Assembly: GCA_023953905.1 (NCBI GenBank)
Contig: JAMLJA010000002.1
Span: forward strand, 62,001 to 126,000
Direction of reading: 5' to 3'
DNA from: Rhizobiaceae bacterium
GTDB taxonomy: Bacteria; Pseudomonadota; Alphaproteobacteria; Rhizobiales; Rhizobiaceae
Length of the DNA: 64,000 nt
How positions within the stretch are numbered: position 1 is the first letter of the stretch; each line of letters begins with the position of its first letter. Shown in pieces: positions 16,330-26,181 of this stretch. A program made the translations under genes and the position numbers. Below the pieces are notes generated by a model. That model did not search any database and was not told where the DNA came from. It worked only from the letters and a program-made list of their open reading frames with translations.

Positions 16330-17127
16330 ATGAGTTTGTCAGCCCGCATTGCGCCTCATTTGCCGTTTTTGAGGCGTTTTTCACGCGCGGTGTCCGGGTC
16401 GCAGGCCAGCGGCGACGCGCTGGTAGCAGCCACACTGGAAGCCATTATTGCGGACACGTCGGTATTTCCGGAAGCGTCAAGCGAGCGCGTTGCGCTCTAC
16501 AAACTGTTCGCGACGCTGTTTACGTCCGTTGCCGTTCGCATTCCAAGCGATACCTCTTCGGCTCCGTGGGAAAGACGCGCTGCTGCAAATCTCTCGTCTC
16601 TCGCCCCCCGCCAGCGACAGGCATTCCTTCTGATCGCAGTAGAGGGTTTCACGGAAGAAGAGGCCGCCGATATTCTCGACGTGGACACCAGGGAATTTGC
16701 GGAGTTGCTCAGCCAAGCGAGCGCTGAAATATCCCGTCAGGTTGCAACCGATGTCATGGTCATTGAAGACGAGCCATTGATCGCAATGGACATCGAGGAG
16801 ATGGTCGAAAGTCTGGGCCACACCGTCGTCGGTACAGCTCGCACCCATACGGAGGCGATCGCGCTGTTCGGCAAGTCCAAGCCGAAGCTCATTCTCGCCG
16901 ATATCCAGCTCGCTGATGGCAGCTCAGGTATTGATGCCGTGAACGAAATTCTTGCCTCTGTTTCGGTTCCCGTGATTTTCATCACGGCTTTTCCCGAGCG
17001 ACTGTTGACCGGCGAGCGGCCGGAGCCGGCTTTCCTTGTCACCAAGCCTTTCAATCCGGAGATGGTGAAGGCGCTTATAAGCCAGGCATTGTTCTTCGAC
17101 CGCCAAGCCAACGCGGCGGCGGCGTAG
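16330..17127 (+). CDS. phyR: General stress response regulator PhyR
   Basis: 265 residues with the diagnostic PhyR order: an N-terminal EcfG-like sigma mimic (about 1-135, including LAPRQRQAFLLIAVEGFTEEEAADIL) and a C-terminal receiver (about 140-258) with acidic pocket IEDE and phospho-acceptor D191 (LILADIQLADG). When phosphorylated the sigma-like domain binds NepR and frees EcfG. Divergent from nepR-ecfG, as is usual, and preceded by its own EcfG promoter. Confidence 0.96.
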   Translation: MSLSARIAPHLPFLRRFSRAVSGSQASGDALVAATLEAIIADTSVFPEASSERVALYKLFATLFTSVAVRIPSDTSSAPWERRAAANLSSLAPRQRQAFLLIAVEGFTEEEAADILDVDTREFAELLSQASAEISRQVATDVMVIEDEPLIAMDIEEMVESLGHTVVGTARTHTEAIALFGKSKPKLILADIQLADGSSGIDAVNEILASVSVPVIFITAFPERLLTGERPEPAFLVTKPFNPEMVKALISQALFFDRQANAAAA

Positions 17128-17148
17128 CGCATTGACGCGCAATTGCCT

Positions 17149-17174
17149 GGAACTTTTCTCCGGGCAACCGCGTT
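17149..17174 (+). promoter_or_regulatory. EcfG-type promoter for the DUF1328 gene
   Basis: GGAAC (17149-17153), 17 nt, CGTT (17171-17174): exact consensus, 28 bp before the ATG of the DUF1328 gene. Confidence 0.85.
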
Positions 17175-17202
17175 TAAATCTCAGTCTCAAGGAGATTTCA
17201 CG

Positions 17203-17370
17203 ATGCTCTACTGGACACTGGTTTTTCTGGTCATAGCCATAATTGCCGGGGCGCTCGGATTTGGCGGAATTGCAGGAACATCTGCGGGAATTGCGCAGAT
17301 CCTCTTCTTCATCTTCCTTGCGTTCATGGTGATTTCTCTGATCGCAGGGCTGTTTCGCCGCGCGTCCTGA
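17203..17370 (+). CDS. DUF1328 small membrane protein
   Basis: 55 residues, two transmembrane helices separated by [14 protein letters not shown], the DUF1328 signature. AGGAGA lies 7 nt before ATG 17203. The biochemical function is unknown; members are common general-stress targets, and here the upstream EcfG promoter shows this directly. Confidence 0.92.
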   Translation: MLYWTLVFLVIAIIAGALGFGGIAGTSAGIAQILFFIFLAFMVISLIAGLFRRAS

Positions 17371-17519
17371 CCAATAAGCTCCGACACATTGTCGGACATG
17401 AAGACCGGAAGTCGCCCCCCTCAACCGGCTTTCGGTGACCGCCGGGTCGGTGCTCTTCGGAGTGCCTGCCCGGCGGAACTGTATTCAGGGTATCTTGCCG
17501 CAGTGATTCGGGGCTTTCG

Positions 17520-18050
17520 CTAGACTTGAGAGCCCGCGAGATGCCGGAAGCTGCCAACAACTTCCTCATAAACCTGACGTTTGAAAGGCACGATCATATC
17601 AGGGAGTTCGGCCATCTGCTTCCAAGCCCATCCATCGAATTCCGCTGAATGACCACCCGGCGGGGGATTGATCTGTATCTCGCGCTCATGCCCAATGAAG
17701 CGGAATGCGAACCATTTCTGTATTTGCCCGCGATATTTGCCCTTCAGAGCAAGACCTATCAAATGAGCGGGCAGATCATAAGTGATCCAGCGCTCCGCCT
17801 CCTGCACCAGCACAACAGACTGCATCCCGGTTTCTTCATAAAGCTCCCGCTTGGCGGCCGAGAGCGGATCTTCACCCTCGTCGATTCCGCCCTGAGGCAT
17901 CTGCCAGCGCTTGTCAGTGCCCGCAAATTCGCTGTCTTCTTCTGCAATGCGGCGTCCGCACCACACCAGCCCGTGTTCATTGAGGACCATGATCCCCACG
18001 CATGGGCGGTAGGGCAGATCGGCAGCCACGGGCTGCTTCTTCTTCGACAT
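17520..18050 (-). CDS. rppH: RNA pyrophosphohydrolase (Nudix)
   Basis: 176 residues. The Nudix box [22 protein letters not shown] (GX5EX7REUXEEXG form) is intact, preceded by RWQMPQGG, and the family-specific [25 protein letters not shown] segment is present. RppH removes pyrophosphate from 5'-triphosphate RNA to start decay. It follows the YibQ-type gene by 4 nt. Confidence 0.95.
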   Translation of the reverse strand: MSKKKQPVAADLPYRPCVGIMVLNEHGLVWCGRRIAEEDSEFAGTDKRWQMPQGGIDEGEDPLSAAKRELYEETGMQSVVLVQEAERWITYDLPAHLIGLALKGKYRGQIQKWFAFRFIGHEREIQINPPPGGHSAEFDGWAWKQMAELPDMIVPFKRQVYEEVVGSFRHLAGSQV

Positions 18051-18054
18051 TGAA

Positions 18055-19254
18055 TTATCCCCGTTCAGGGTCGACGGCGACCGCCGAAACCGGGACGATT
18101 TCTATGCCCCGCTTCCTCGCCTCGGCAACCCATGAATTAACGGCATCGACGGTTGCGTCAAAGGCGGACCCGGTTCCGAGCGCGAACCCCTGGGCGCGAG
18201 CCGTTCTCTCCAGTTCGTCGAGCTTCTTAAGTATCGACCCGCGATCGCGGTTGGCATCTATGATGGCATTGCCGACCGCAAATGGGACCCGATTGCGCAA
18301 AGCCAGATCTGAGGCCGTGCTGCGCGCTGTTGTGCCGTCATCGAGATAAAGAAGACCGCGCGCACCGAGTTCTTCCATAAGGGGTTCCATCGCGCCTTTG
18401 TCGGCGACAAAACGGGCGCCCATGTAATTCATGACGCCCGTATAGTTGGTGATCCGGGCGAGCGCGCTGTGCAGACGCGCCTCGTTCTGCCCTGCCGATC
18501 CGTCAACCGTGAGCGTATCGCGACCGGGATTCACGTTGGGATAGTCGAAGGGCTCCATGGGAAGTTGAAGCACAAGCTCGTGCCCCTTCCGGCGCGCCGC
18601 CTGCATCCAGCGGTCCAGGCTGTTGCCCTGAGGCGCGAAGGCAAGCGTCACTTCAGCGGGCAAGCTCGCGATTGCGGCCTGAGTGCCTGTCTGGGAGAGT
18701 CCGAGACCTCCGATGACAATTGCAACACGCGCTCCGCGCGCGCCGGACCATGGACGAGCATAGACATCGAAGGGGCGGCGCCCGTCGGCGGCGCGTACAG
18801 GGAGCTTTCCGGCGGGACTGTCTTCCAACAAGTCCCGATCCGGCAGATGGGCGACGAGCAGATCCTGGCCGACAGCCGATGGGTCACGGATGACGATGAC
18901 ACCCTTGCCGCCCTCTCCAGCAGTTGGATCGACCTTGATGATGGAGGGTCCGCTTTTTGTGTCGCCACCACCTATAGAACCAACAGTCGCTGGCTCATTG
19001 TCGGTTGGCTTGGGTGCAGGAATTTCGCTGGCCGGAACTGCTTCCGCGACAACTGGCGTACTGACGACGCTTGGCTGAGGCTTTCGAAGGCCTTGATCGC
19101 GGGTCGATATCAGGACGGAGGCCGCGATAAGCGCAATGCCGCAGATGCCTGCCAACCCAGCCGCGCCCGAGGGGAAATACCGACGCTTCCCGGAATTGCG
19201 AAGCTTTTGCGATTGGCCAAGGGGCTGATCAATATCCTTGTTCACTGGCGACAA
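18055..19254 (-). CDS. Divergent polysaccharide deacetylase (YibQ family)
   Basis: 399 residues from TTG 19254 (AAGGA about 6 nt upstream). An N-terminal transmembrane anchor (about 28-50) precedes a Pro-rich linker and a C-terminal domain of the YibQ / divergent polysaccharide deacetylase fold (from [20 protein letters not shown] to EIVPVSAV), with [14 protein letters not shown] and [10 protein letters not shown] motifs. The periplasmic location and a place between ctpA-envC and rppH suggest cell-wall work, but catalytic activity is unproven. Confidence 0.88.
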   Translation of the reverse strand: MSPVNKDIDQPLGQSQKLRNSGKRRYFPSGAAGLAGICGIALIAASVLISTRDQGLRKPQPSVVSTPVVAEAVPASEIPAPKPTDNEPATVGSIGGGDTKSGPSIIKVDPTAGEGGKGVIVIRDPSAVGQDLLVAHLPDRDLLEDSPAGKLPVRAADGRRPFDVYARPWSGARGARVAIVIGGLGLSQTGTQAAIASLPAEVTLAFAPQGNSLDRWMQAARRKGHELVLQLPMEPFDYPNVNPGRDTLTVDGSAGQNEARLHSALARITNYTGVMNYMGARFVADKGAMEPLMEELGARGLLYLDDGTTARSTASDLALRNRVPFAVGNAIIDANRDRGSILKKLDELERTARAQGFALGTGSAFDATVDAVNSWVAEARKRGIEIVPVSAVAVDPERG

Positions 19255-19342
19255 ACCGCATCCTTGTGCCGGCGGCTACGGAGTCACCCGAAAACTCCGC
19301 CGAGATTTCTCAAACTCGACAGATACGCGTCTTGGCTTGCGT

Positions 19343-19364
19343 GGGGCCGTCCGAAGACGGCCCC
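19343..19364 (-). terminator. Hairpin with UUCG loop after ctpA
   Basis: On the minus strand GGGGCCGTC and GACGGCCCC form a perfect 9-bp stem closed by TTCG, 7 nt past the ctpA stop. No T run follows, so it may protect the mRNA end or attenuate rather than fully terminate before the next gene. Confidence 0.5.
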
Positions 19365-19370
19365 GAACGT

Positions 19371-20696
19371 CTACTGATTCAGAACCGCCTTGTCAGGATT
19401 GGGCGGGAAGGACGGATCAGATTTCAACCCGCGCAGCAGTTCTTCGGCATAGGACAGCTGAAGATCGTCCTTCGGATCCGGCGGCACATAGGCTGCCGAG
19501 CCCGAACCCTCATCGCTCTCCTCGACGCCCTTGATGTGGCCCTTGAGTCCGGATTCGCCACGGCTGACGTCGCGACCCTTGAGCTCTTCAGGCAGTGGCT
19601 GCTCGACCTTGATGTCGGGCGTGATGCCCTTGCCCTGGATCGATTTGCCAGACGGCGTGTAGTAGAGCGCTGTGGTCAGACGCAGTGCGCCATTCTCCGG
19701 CAGCGGTATGATCGTCTGAACCGACCCCTTGCCGAACGACTGTGTTCCGACAACGGTCGCGCGGCGATGATCCTGAAGTGCTCCAGCCACAATCTCCGAG
19801 GCGCTCGCGGAACCGCCATTTACCAGAACGACAAGAGGCTTTCCGTCGATATCGTCACCGGCGCGCGCATCAAACCGCGAAATGTCCTTCGGATCACGTC
19901 CGCGAGTTGAAACGATCTCGCCACGATCCAGGAACGTGTCGGACACGCTGACAGCCTGATCGAGCAGACCGCCTGGATTGAGACGAAGGTCCAGCACATA
20001 CCCCTTCAGCTTGTCGTTGGGGATCTGCGCCTTGATCTTCGAGATAGCGTCCTGAAGATCGTCGTAAGTCTTTTCCGTGAACGAGGTGATCTTCATATAT
20101 CCAAGATCGTCTTCGACCCTGTATTTGACCGCCTTCACCTTGATGATGTCGCGAACGATCGTGATGTCGATCGGCTTGTCGGCACCTTCGCGAAGGATTT
20201 CCAGCTTGATCGGCGTGCTGACGAGGCCGCGCATCTTCTCAACGGCGTCATTGAGTGTCAGACCGCGAACTTCTTCCCCATCGATCTTGGAAATGTAGTC
20301 GCCCGCCAGAACACCGGCCTTCGAGGCAGGCGTGTCGTCGATGGGCGTGATGACCTTGACGAGATCATTCTCCATCGTGACTTCGATGCCCAGACCGCCG
20401 AACTCACCCTTCGTCTGGACGCGCATATCCTGCGCGGCTTCCTGATTGAGGTAAGACGAATGCGGATCGAGAGATGTGAGCATGCCATTGATGGCGCTCT
20501 CAACCAGTGTCTTCTCATCGGGCGGCGTCACATATTGAGCCCGCACGCGCTCAAAGATGTCACCGAAAATCGCAAGTTGACGGTATGTTTCCGAGCCTGC
20601 CGCGTTGGCGGTAATACCAGCGGTGCCGTATACGACGCTCATCGCCGTAGCGCCCATAAGAGCACCGGCAAACAGCAGAGACAATTTACGTATCAT
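19371..20696 (-). CDS. ctpA: C-terminal processing protease, S41 family
   Basis: 441 residues from ATG 20696 (AAGGA 6 nt upstream). N-terminal signal/anchor (residues 4-25), PDZ domain (about 80-165: FGGLGIEVTMEND, AGVLAGDYISKIDG) and S41 protease domain with catalytic Ser in GGSASASEIVAGAL and Lys in FGKGSVQT. It acts in the periplasm on lipoproteins and wall hydrolases. The start overlaps the end of envC by 11 bp, so the two are probably coupled. Confidence 0.95.
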   Translation of the reverse strand: MIRKLSLLFAGALMGATAMSVVYGTAGITANAAGSETYRQLAIFGDIFERVRAQYVTPPDEKTLVESAINGMLTSLDPHSSYLNQEAAQDMRVQTKGEFGGLGIEVTMENDLVKVITPIDDTPASKAGVLAGDYISKIDGEEVRGLTLNDAVEKMRGLVSTPIKLEILREGADKPIDITIVRDIIKVKAVKYRVEDDLGYMKITSFTEKTYDDLQDAISKIKAQIPNDKLKGYVLDLRLNPGGLLDQAVSVSDTFLDRGEIVSTRGRDPKDISRFDARAGDDIDGKPLVVLVNGGSASASEIVAGALQDHRRATVVGTQSFGKGSVQTIIPLPENGALRLTTALYYTPSGKSIQGKGITPDIKVEQPLPEELKGRDVSRGESGLKGHIKGVEESDEGSGSAAYVPPDPKDDLQLSYAEELLRGLKSDPSFPPNPDKAVLNQ

Positions 20697-21981
20697 TCCC
20701 TGTCCTTCCAGAGAGGCGTCTTGCCCACCAAGGCGCCGGGTCGACGGGTTTCCCGTCTTTTCGAAACTCAATGTAAAGTTCTGGACCCGCGGTTCCAATC
20801 ACGCTTCCGGCGGCACTCGCCACCTTGGCATCTCCCATTGCTCCGACCGGCTCTCCTGCGAGCACGGCCTGCCCCGGCGCAACATTGATTCTGGTCATGC
20901 CTGCGAGCACCACATGATAGCCATCGCCGACGTTCAGGATCAAGAGTTCTCCGTAGGATCGAAAAGGCCCGGCATAGAGCACGTCCCCATCGGCCGGAGC
21001 CGTGACTATTGCGTCCGATTGTGTCGCAACCGTGTCACCCTGCATCACGCCGCCGTTATCGTCCGCCTTCCCGAACCGCCTCACGAAACGGCCCGAAACA
21101 GGCAGAGCCACCTGACCCTGCATGGAGGTGAAGGGCAGTGAACCAAACAGGATATTGGCATCCGGCAGCGGCATGGCCGCCGGCTCGATCGAGGCGGTAT
21201 CGGAATCGTCGGCCGGGGGGGCTTTGGCCTCCTTCTCCAGCGATTCCACCAATTCCTTGAGACTTCCGGCCCTTGCGGCAAGCTCGGCCGCGCGCTGTTG
21301 CTCTTGGGCGAGCGTGCTCTCTGTCTCATGTCGAAGCTCACGCTTCTCCTCCACGAGGATCTCCAGCCGCTTGCGCTCCACGGATTGATTCGACATTGCT
21401 TCAGCAAGATTGTCACGCTCGGCCGCAATCGATGCCGTCAGGCGTGAAAGCTTGCGCAACTCTGCGAGCAACGCTTCCGTTTTGACACGCATTTCCGGCA
21501 CCACCGCGCCGAGCAGAATCGAACTGCGCACGGACGCCAACGCATCCTCCGGTCTTACAAGGATCGCGGGAGGCGGATTGAGCCCCATGCGCTCCAAAGC
21601 GCCGAGCACATTCGCCATCACATCGCGCTGTGCACTCAAATTTGACCGGGCTTGCGTCTCCTGGCCGTTGAGTGTCGCCAGCCGTTGCTCGATCTCGTCT
21701 ATGTCTTCCGAGAGCTTCTTTTCGGTTTTAGCCGACTGTATCAGGGCCGAGGTCAGCGTCACGCTGTCCTTCTTGATGGTTGCGATTTCCGCCGCGAGCT
21801 TCGCGAGTTTCTCCTCAGACAGCGTCATTTCGCGCGCGACTCTGTCATACTCGGCGCGTTGAACGTCGTGACGCGTGTCTTCAGGCGATTGCGCGCGCGC
21901 ATCAAACAACGTTGCGCCGCCTGCACAGGCCAGCGCCAGAACGACCCATACTACGCCCAACGATGTCGGTTTCGTCAGCAC
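20686..21981 (-). CDS. Murein hydrolase activator EnvC-like (M23 family)
   Basis: 431 residues from GTG 21981, preceded by GGGAAAGG; longer frames upstream add no signal peptide. Signal sequence (about 8-30), a long coiled coil (about 40-260) and a C-terminal LytM domain (about 315-425). The LytM zinc ligands look degenerate (YHVVLAG, ELYIEFR instead of HxH and LHFE), as in EnvC, which activates amidases rather than cutting peptidoglycan itself. Part of the rsfS-rlmH-envC-ctpA string. Confidence 0.9.
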   Translation of the reverse strand: MLTKPTSLGVVWVVLALACAGGATLFDARAQSPEDTRHDVQRAEYDRVAREMTLSEEKLAKLAAEIATIKKDSVTLTSALIQSAKTEKKLSEDIDEIEQRLATLNGQETQARSNLSAQRDVMANVLGALERMGLNPPPAILVRPEDALASVRSSILLGAVVPEMRVKTEALLAELRKLSRLTASIAAERDNLAEAMSNQSVERKRLEILVEEKRELRHETESTLAQEQQRAAELAARAGSLKELVESLEKEAKAPPADDSDTASIEPAAMPLPDANILFGSLPFTSMQGQVALPVSGRFVRRFGKADDNGGVMQGDTVATQSDAIVTAPADGDVLYAGPFRSYGELLILNVGDGYHVVLAGMTRINVAPGQAVLAGEPVGAMGDAKVASAAGSVIGTAGPELYIEFRKDGKPVDPAPWWARRLSGRTGNDT

Positions 21982-22108
21982 ATGCCTTTCCCAGTACAAG
22001 CAAGCGGCCAACCTTAGTTGCGGGTTCGTTAAGGAACCATCAACCATAAACTCTACTCGGTCACGGCTGCATGCTGCGCGCGCAGTGTGTCGGAATTCGG
22101 CACGCCTG

Positions 22109-22591
22109 TCAGGCACGATGATAAGGGTGCCCCGCAAGTATCGTGGCGACGCGATAAAGCTGTTCTGCGAGCATGATTCTCACCATCTGGTGCGGCCATG
22201 TCAGGGCGCCGAACGAAAGAAGAAGATCAGATCTGGCGCGCAGGTCAGCGGAATGCCCGTCCGGTCCACCGATTGCAATGGCAAGCGACTTAGCACCGCC
22301 GTCACGAAAGCCCGCAAGAAAATCGGCGAACTGCATGGATGTGAGGTTCTTTCCCCGCTCATCGAGCAGAAGCAGAGCAGCGCCCGAGGCGAACTGTGCT
22401 TGCAGGCGTTGCGCCTCATCATCCTGGCGCTCGGATGCGCCTTGCGCTCGGCTCTCGGAAATCTCAGAGACCCCGCCGAAATCAAGGCCCAATGATGATC
22501 CAGATTTCCCGAACCGATCGAAATAACGGTCCGCAAGTTCCTTCTCGGGGCCGTTCTTCATCCGGCCCACGGCGTATACATTGATCTTCAT
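22109..22591 (-). CDS. rlmH: 23S rRNA (pseudouridine1915-N3)-methyltransferase
   Basis: 160 residues from ATG 22591 (GAGG a few bases upstream). SPOUT knot features are present: LLLLDERGK, IAIGGPDGHS and the C-terminal LTWPHQMVRIMLAEQLYRVATILAGHPYHR. RlmH methylates the pseudouridine made by RluD-type enzymes, whose gene is also in this window (4436-5482). Confidence 0.96.
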   Translation of the reverse strand: MKINVYAVGRMKNGPEKELADRYFDRFGKSGSSLGLDFGGVSEISESRAQGASERQDDEAQRLQAQFASGAALLLLDERGKNLTSMQFADFLAGFRDGGAKSLAIAIGGPDGHSADLRARSDLLLSFGALTWPHQMVRIMLAEQLYRVATILAGHPYHRA

Positions 22592-22719
22592 TCGCGCCTC
22601 GAACGCGCCATGCGCGCCCATGTGAAATCGGCGCAATCATCATGCTTCGGCCAAGTGTGGCCGAAACAAATCTCAGAGAATGTCATATCACAAAGCCAAG
22701 AGAGGCTTCGTTGACACCT

Positions 22720-23079
22720 CTAGTGGAGTGTCTCTTCGTCGAGATCAGGAGCCTGCCACATCTTCTCGATGTTGTAGAACTCGCGAATCTCCGGCCGGAA
22801 CACATGAACGATGACGTCACCGGCATCGATCAGTACCCAGTCCGCTCCGCCTAATCCCTCGACGCGCGCCTGTCCGAAGCCACCATCCTTGAGCGCCTGA
22901 ATCAGGTGCTCTGCGACGGCTGCGACGTGACGATGCGAACGACCCGAAGCGATCACCATGTAATCACCCAGGCTGGACTTGCGTCGAATGTCTATGGAAA
23001 CGATATCCTCGGCCTTCGAATCCTCGAGACTGGCCAGGACGGTTTGGATGGCTTGCGACGAATCGAAGTCTCGGTTCAT
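22720..23079 (-). CDS. rsfS: Ribosome silencing factor
   Basis: 119 residues with the RsfS/Iojap core: KAEDIVSIDIR, GDYMVIASGRSHRHVAAVAEHL and GADWVLIDAGDVIVHVFRPEIREFYNIEKMW. RsfS binds uL14 and blocks subunit joining during starvation. In most relatives it follows nadD directly; here an MscS gene on the other strand separates them. Confidence 0.96.
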   Translation of the reverse strand: MNRDFDSSQAIQTVLASLEDSKAEDIVSIDIRRKSSLGDYMVIASGRSHRHVAAVAEHLIQALKDGGFGQARVEGLGGADWVLIDAGDVIVHVFRPEIREFYNIEKMWQAPDLDEETLH

Positions 23080-23233
23080 CTCCGCCGGCGAAGGCAGAAT
23101 TTCCGCCTTCTTCCGTATTGCTGTTCTCAGTGTCTTTCCTTTCGGGACGGAACAACCAAATCATCGCGACATTGCGATGCACATTATAGATAGGCAGAGA
23201 ACCTTTACACTTTCAAGACGCGCTGCTCGAATA

Positions 23234-23258
23234 GGAACTCTTGGCATTGGCGCTGGTT
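23234..23258 (+). promoter_or_regulatory. Candidate EcfG-like promoter for the MscS gene
   Basis: GGAAC (23234-23238), 16 nt, GGTT (23255-23258): one mismatch to the consensus, 26 bp before the MscS ATG. A second one-mismatch pair (GGAAC-N16-CATT) lies at 23149-23173. The evidence is weaker than for the four exact sites. Confidence 0.35.
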
Positions 23259-23283
23259 AAGGACCAGTCTCAAGAGGAAAGCA

Positions 23284-24132
23284 ATGGAATTTGATAAAAC
23301 GCTAGCTAGCATTCAGGACGGATGGGTCGCGTTGAGCGCGCTCGCCATCACTTACTCACTGTCGGTCTTGGGCGCGATCGTCCTGATAATCGTGGGGTAT
23401 ATCGCTGCCGGGCTCGTCGAGCGCGCGGTCAATACGGGCCTCGGGCAGGTCAGCGACTTTGACGCAACCCTGCGTCAGTTCTTCTCGCAGGCCGCCCGCT
23501 ACGCCATTCTGATTCTCGTTCTCGTAATGGTGCTTGGCCAGTTCGGGGTCCAGACAGCATCCATTATTGCAGCCATCGGCGCTGCCGGTCTTGCGATCGG
23601 CCTTGCCCTGCAAGGCACCCTTCAGAACATCGCCGCCGGCATCATGATACTGGTGTTAAGGCCTTTTCGTGTGGGCGAATGGATCACGGTCGGATCGATC
23701 CAGGGAACGGTGCAGGAAGTTGGACTGTTCGCCACGCGGTTGAAGGGCAGCGACGGAATTCACATTCTGGCGCCCAATTCAAAGCTGTGGAACGAACCGG
23801 TCTACAACTATACGCGAAACCCATTGAGGCGCACCGAACTCAACTTCAGCGTCGGATACGACAACGACCTGGATGCAATCTGCAAGATGCTGGCGGACAT
23901 GGCGAACGCCGACAAGCGCGTCAAACAGGACCCTGCCCCCAACGCCTTTATCAGCAGCCTGAACGATCCCTCTGTAACCATCACACTCTGGTATTGGACG
24001 GAAGGCAGCGATCTTCTGAGTACGAAGATTGATATCAGCCAGTCAGCGCTGAGGACATTTCGACGGGGTGGAATTGCCTTTTCCCCGCTTGCCGGCGCCA
24101 TGCATGCCGAACTTGAAAAGGCCAACGAATAA
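23284..24132 (+). CDS. Small-conductance mechanosensitive channel (MscS family)
   Basis: 282 residues. Three transmembrane segments, with the Gly/Ala-rich pore helix and hinge in GAAGLAIGLALQGTLQNIAAGI, then the beta domain (RPFRVGEWITVGSIQGTVQEVGLFATRL, APNSKLWNEPVYNYTR). It opens under membrane tension to release solutes in osmotic downshock. AGAGGAAA precedes the ATG. It lies against the direction of the flanking housekeeping operon, between rsfS and nadD. Confidence 0.94.
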   Translation: MEFDKTLASIQDGWVALSALAITYSLSVLGAIVLIIVGYIAAGLVERAVNTGLGQVSDFDATLRQFFSQAARYAILILVLVMVLGQFGVQTASIIAAIGAAGLAIGLALQGTLQNIAAGIMILVLRPFRVGEWITVGSIQGTVQEVGLFATRLKGSDGIHILAPNSKLWNEPVYNYTRNPLRRTELNFSVGYDNDLDAICKMLADMANADKRVKQDPAPNAFISSLNDPSVTITLWYWTEGSDLLSTKIDISQSALRTFRRGGIAFSPLAGAMHAELEKANE

Positions 24133-24161
24133 CCTCGCCCAGCGCAAAGGCGGCGCGACTG

Positions 24162-24794
24162 TCAGTGGTGCGCGCCTGCCTGGCGCAGCGCCGTTGATGA
24201 CAGCGACGAACGTGGCCCGTGGATGAATGTCCACGCGGGCGCATGCATGCGTGCCAGCAATGGGGCATCGCTTTCGTCACGACGCGCGTAATCGAAGGTC
24301 TTTGCGACGACCGAGGAGAGAAACGAAAGCGTCGCGCCCGGGCGATCGATGACGGCAATCGGAAATGTGTTTGCGATCATCCGCCAGCGCTGCCAGCGAT
24401 GGAAATCGCGCAGATTGTCGGCGCCCATGATCCATACGAAATCGACACCCGGATTGCGCTTCTTGATGAATGCCAGCGTGTCTGCCGTATAGCGCAGCCT
24501 GTGGCTCGCCTCGAAGGCCGTGACCTTGATACGCGGATCCTCGGCCATTTCCTCAGAACGCCGTATTCGCTCCGCGAGGGGCGCTAGTTCGCGAGCGCTC
24601 TTTAGCGGATTGCCGGGGGTGACGATCCACCAGAGCTGATCAAGCTTGAGCCGTCGCAGAGCGATCTCTGCGACAAGGGCGTGCCCGGCATGCGGAGGAT
24701 TGAATGAACCGCCGAAAAGCCCGATCTGCATGCCTTTCTCGGCATGCGGCATGCGCAGATAGCGTGCCGCGACGGCCGGTTCAGCGCGCTCCAA
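24162..24794 (-). CDS. nadD: Nicotinate-nucleotide adenylyltransferase
   Basis: 210 residues from TTG 24794 with AGGAG 6 nt upstream. GLFGGSFNPPHAGH carries the nucleotidyl-transferase (T/H)xGH motif, and SSLSSTALRQ is the ISSTxIR-like C-terminal motif. It makes deamido-NAD from NaMN and ATP. The N-terminal ARYLRMPHAEKGM is typical of rhizobial NadD, supporting this start. 8 nt downstream of proA. Confidence 0.94.
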   Translation of the reverse strand: MERAEPAVAARYLRMPHAEKGMQIGLFGGSFNPPHAGHALVAEIALRRLKLDQLWWIVTPGNPLKSARELAPLAERIRRSEEMAEDPRIKVTAFEASHRLRYTADTLAFIKKRNPGVDFVWIMGADNLRDFHRWQRWRMIANTFPIAVIDRPGATLSFLSSVVAKTFDYARRDESDAPLLARMHAPAWTFIHGPRSSLSSTALRQAGAHH

Positions 24795-24802
24795 CTCAGC
24801 TC

Positions 24803-26089
24803 CTACGGTCTGATCTGGCCAGAACCGCGAACGCGATACTTAAAAGATGTCAGTTGCTCGACGCCGACCGGACCTCGCGCGTGCATCTTTCCGGTTGCGA
24901 TGCCGATTTCGGCGCCCATGCCAAACTCTCCGCCATCGGCGAACTGCGTGGACGCATTGTGCAGCAGAATGGCAGAGTCGATCTCGCTGAAAAAGCGCTC
25001 GACCACTGCCGCGTCCTCGGCGATGATCGCTTCGGTATGGTGCGAAGAATAGGTCTCGATATGCTCGATCGCCTCGCCAATACCGTCGACGAGTTTCACT
25101 GAAATTATCGCATCCAGATATTCCGTGCGCCAGTCCTGTTCGATTGCAGGCTCTGCCGCCGGAAAGGCCGAGCGGACTTCTTCGGTGCCCCGGATTTCAC
25201 ATCCTGCTGCCGCAAGGGCGTCCAGAATTGGAACAAGATGCGTGGCGGCAACTGCGCGGTCCACAAGCAAGGTCTCCGCCGATCCGCAAACCCCCGAGCG
25301 CCGCATCTTGGCGTTGAGGACAACCTCAACAGCCATATCCAGCACAGCAGAGCGATCGACATAGACATGGCACAGCCCCTCAAGATGGGCGAATACCGGT
25401 ACGCGGGCCTCACTTTGCACGCGCTCCACGAGACTGCGCCCGCCGCGCGGCACGATAACGTCGATGTTGCCCGCGAGCCCCGTCAGCATCTCGCCGACGG
25501 CAGCGCGATCCGTTGTGGGAACGAGCTGGATGGCATCTTGCGGAAGACCTGCTGTCTTCAGGCCTTCGCTGAGGCAGGCATGGATCGCGAGCGACGAATT
25601 GAGCGAGTCCGACCCGCCGCGCAATATGACGGCGTTGCCAGCCTTCACGCAGAGTGCGCCCGCATCGGCCGTGACGTTGGGGCGGCTCTCATAGATGACG
25701 CCGATGACGCCCAGCGGCGTGCGCACACGTTCAATGCGAAGGCCGTTTGGCCGATCCCACTCAGCAATGATGCTGCCGACCGGATCGGGCAGCGCGGCAA
25801 TCGATCTTATGCCGGCTGCCATACCCGCAATCCGCTCGGGCGTCAGCTTCAACCGATCCATCATCGATGGCGCCAGCCCAGACTCTTCACCGTTTCTCAG
25901 ATCGATCGCGTTGGCATCCAGAATTGCCTGTTCGCTGCGCAGGATTTCGTCAGCCATGGCATTCAACGCCGCATTCTTCTGATCCGCCGGCGCAATCGCC
26001 AACGGGCGGGATGCTGCGCGTGCCTTGCGGCCGATACCGGCCATCAGAAGTGTCGTATGCTCTCGCGAAGTCTCATTGGTGGTCAACAT
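24803..26089 (-). CDS. proA: Gamma-glutamyl phosphate reductase
   Basis: 428 residues from ATG 26089; upstream in-frame codons extend beyond the family length. An aldehyde-dehydrogenase fold with NAD(P) site [19 protein letters not shown] and catalytic Cys in [15 protein letters not shown]. It reduces glutamyl-5-phosphate in proline synthesis. Located between proB and nadD. Confidence 0.97.
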   Translation of the reverse strand: MLTTNETSREHTTLLMAGIGRKARAASRPLAIAPADQKNAALNAMADEILRSEQAILDANAIDLRNGEESGLAPSMMDRLKLTPERIAGMAAGIRSIAALPDPVGSIIAEWDRPNGLRIERVRTPLGVIGVIYESRPNVTADAGALCVKAGNAVILRGGSDSLNSSLAIHACLSEGLKTAGLPQDAIQLVPTTDRAAVGEMLTGLAGNIDVIVPRGGRSLVERVQSEARVPVFAHLEGLCHVYVDRSAVLDMAVEVVLNAKMRRSGVCGSAETLLVDRAVAATHLVPILDALAAAGCEIRGTEEVRSAFPAAEPAIEQDWRTEYLDAIISVKLVDGIGEAIEHIETYSSHHTEAIIAEDAAVVERFFSEIDSAILLHNASTQFADGGEFGMGAEIGIATGKMHARGPVGVEQLTSFKYRVRGSGQIRP

Positions 26090-26181
26090 GCTCGCCTCGT
26101 AGGCACTATCCAGTGGGTCGAAATACACCGCAAGCGTCGTTGCGGCAACCAAAGGCGGGTATCTCGCCCGCCTTGACGTCT

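Noticed and set aside
22646..22665. Hairpin TTCGGCCA-AGTG-TGGCCGAA between rsfS and rlmH as a terminator
   Set aside because: It has no T run and would cut the rsfS-rlmH-envC-ctpA string; it may be a processing site but the evidence is too thin to list.
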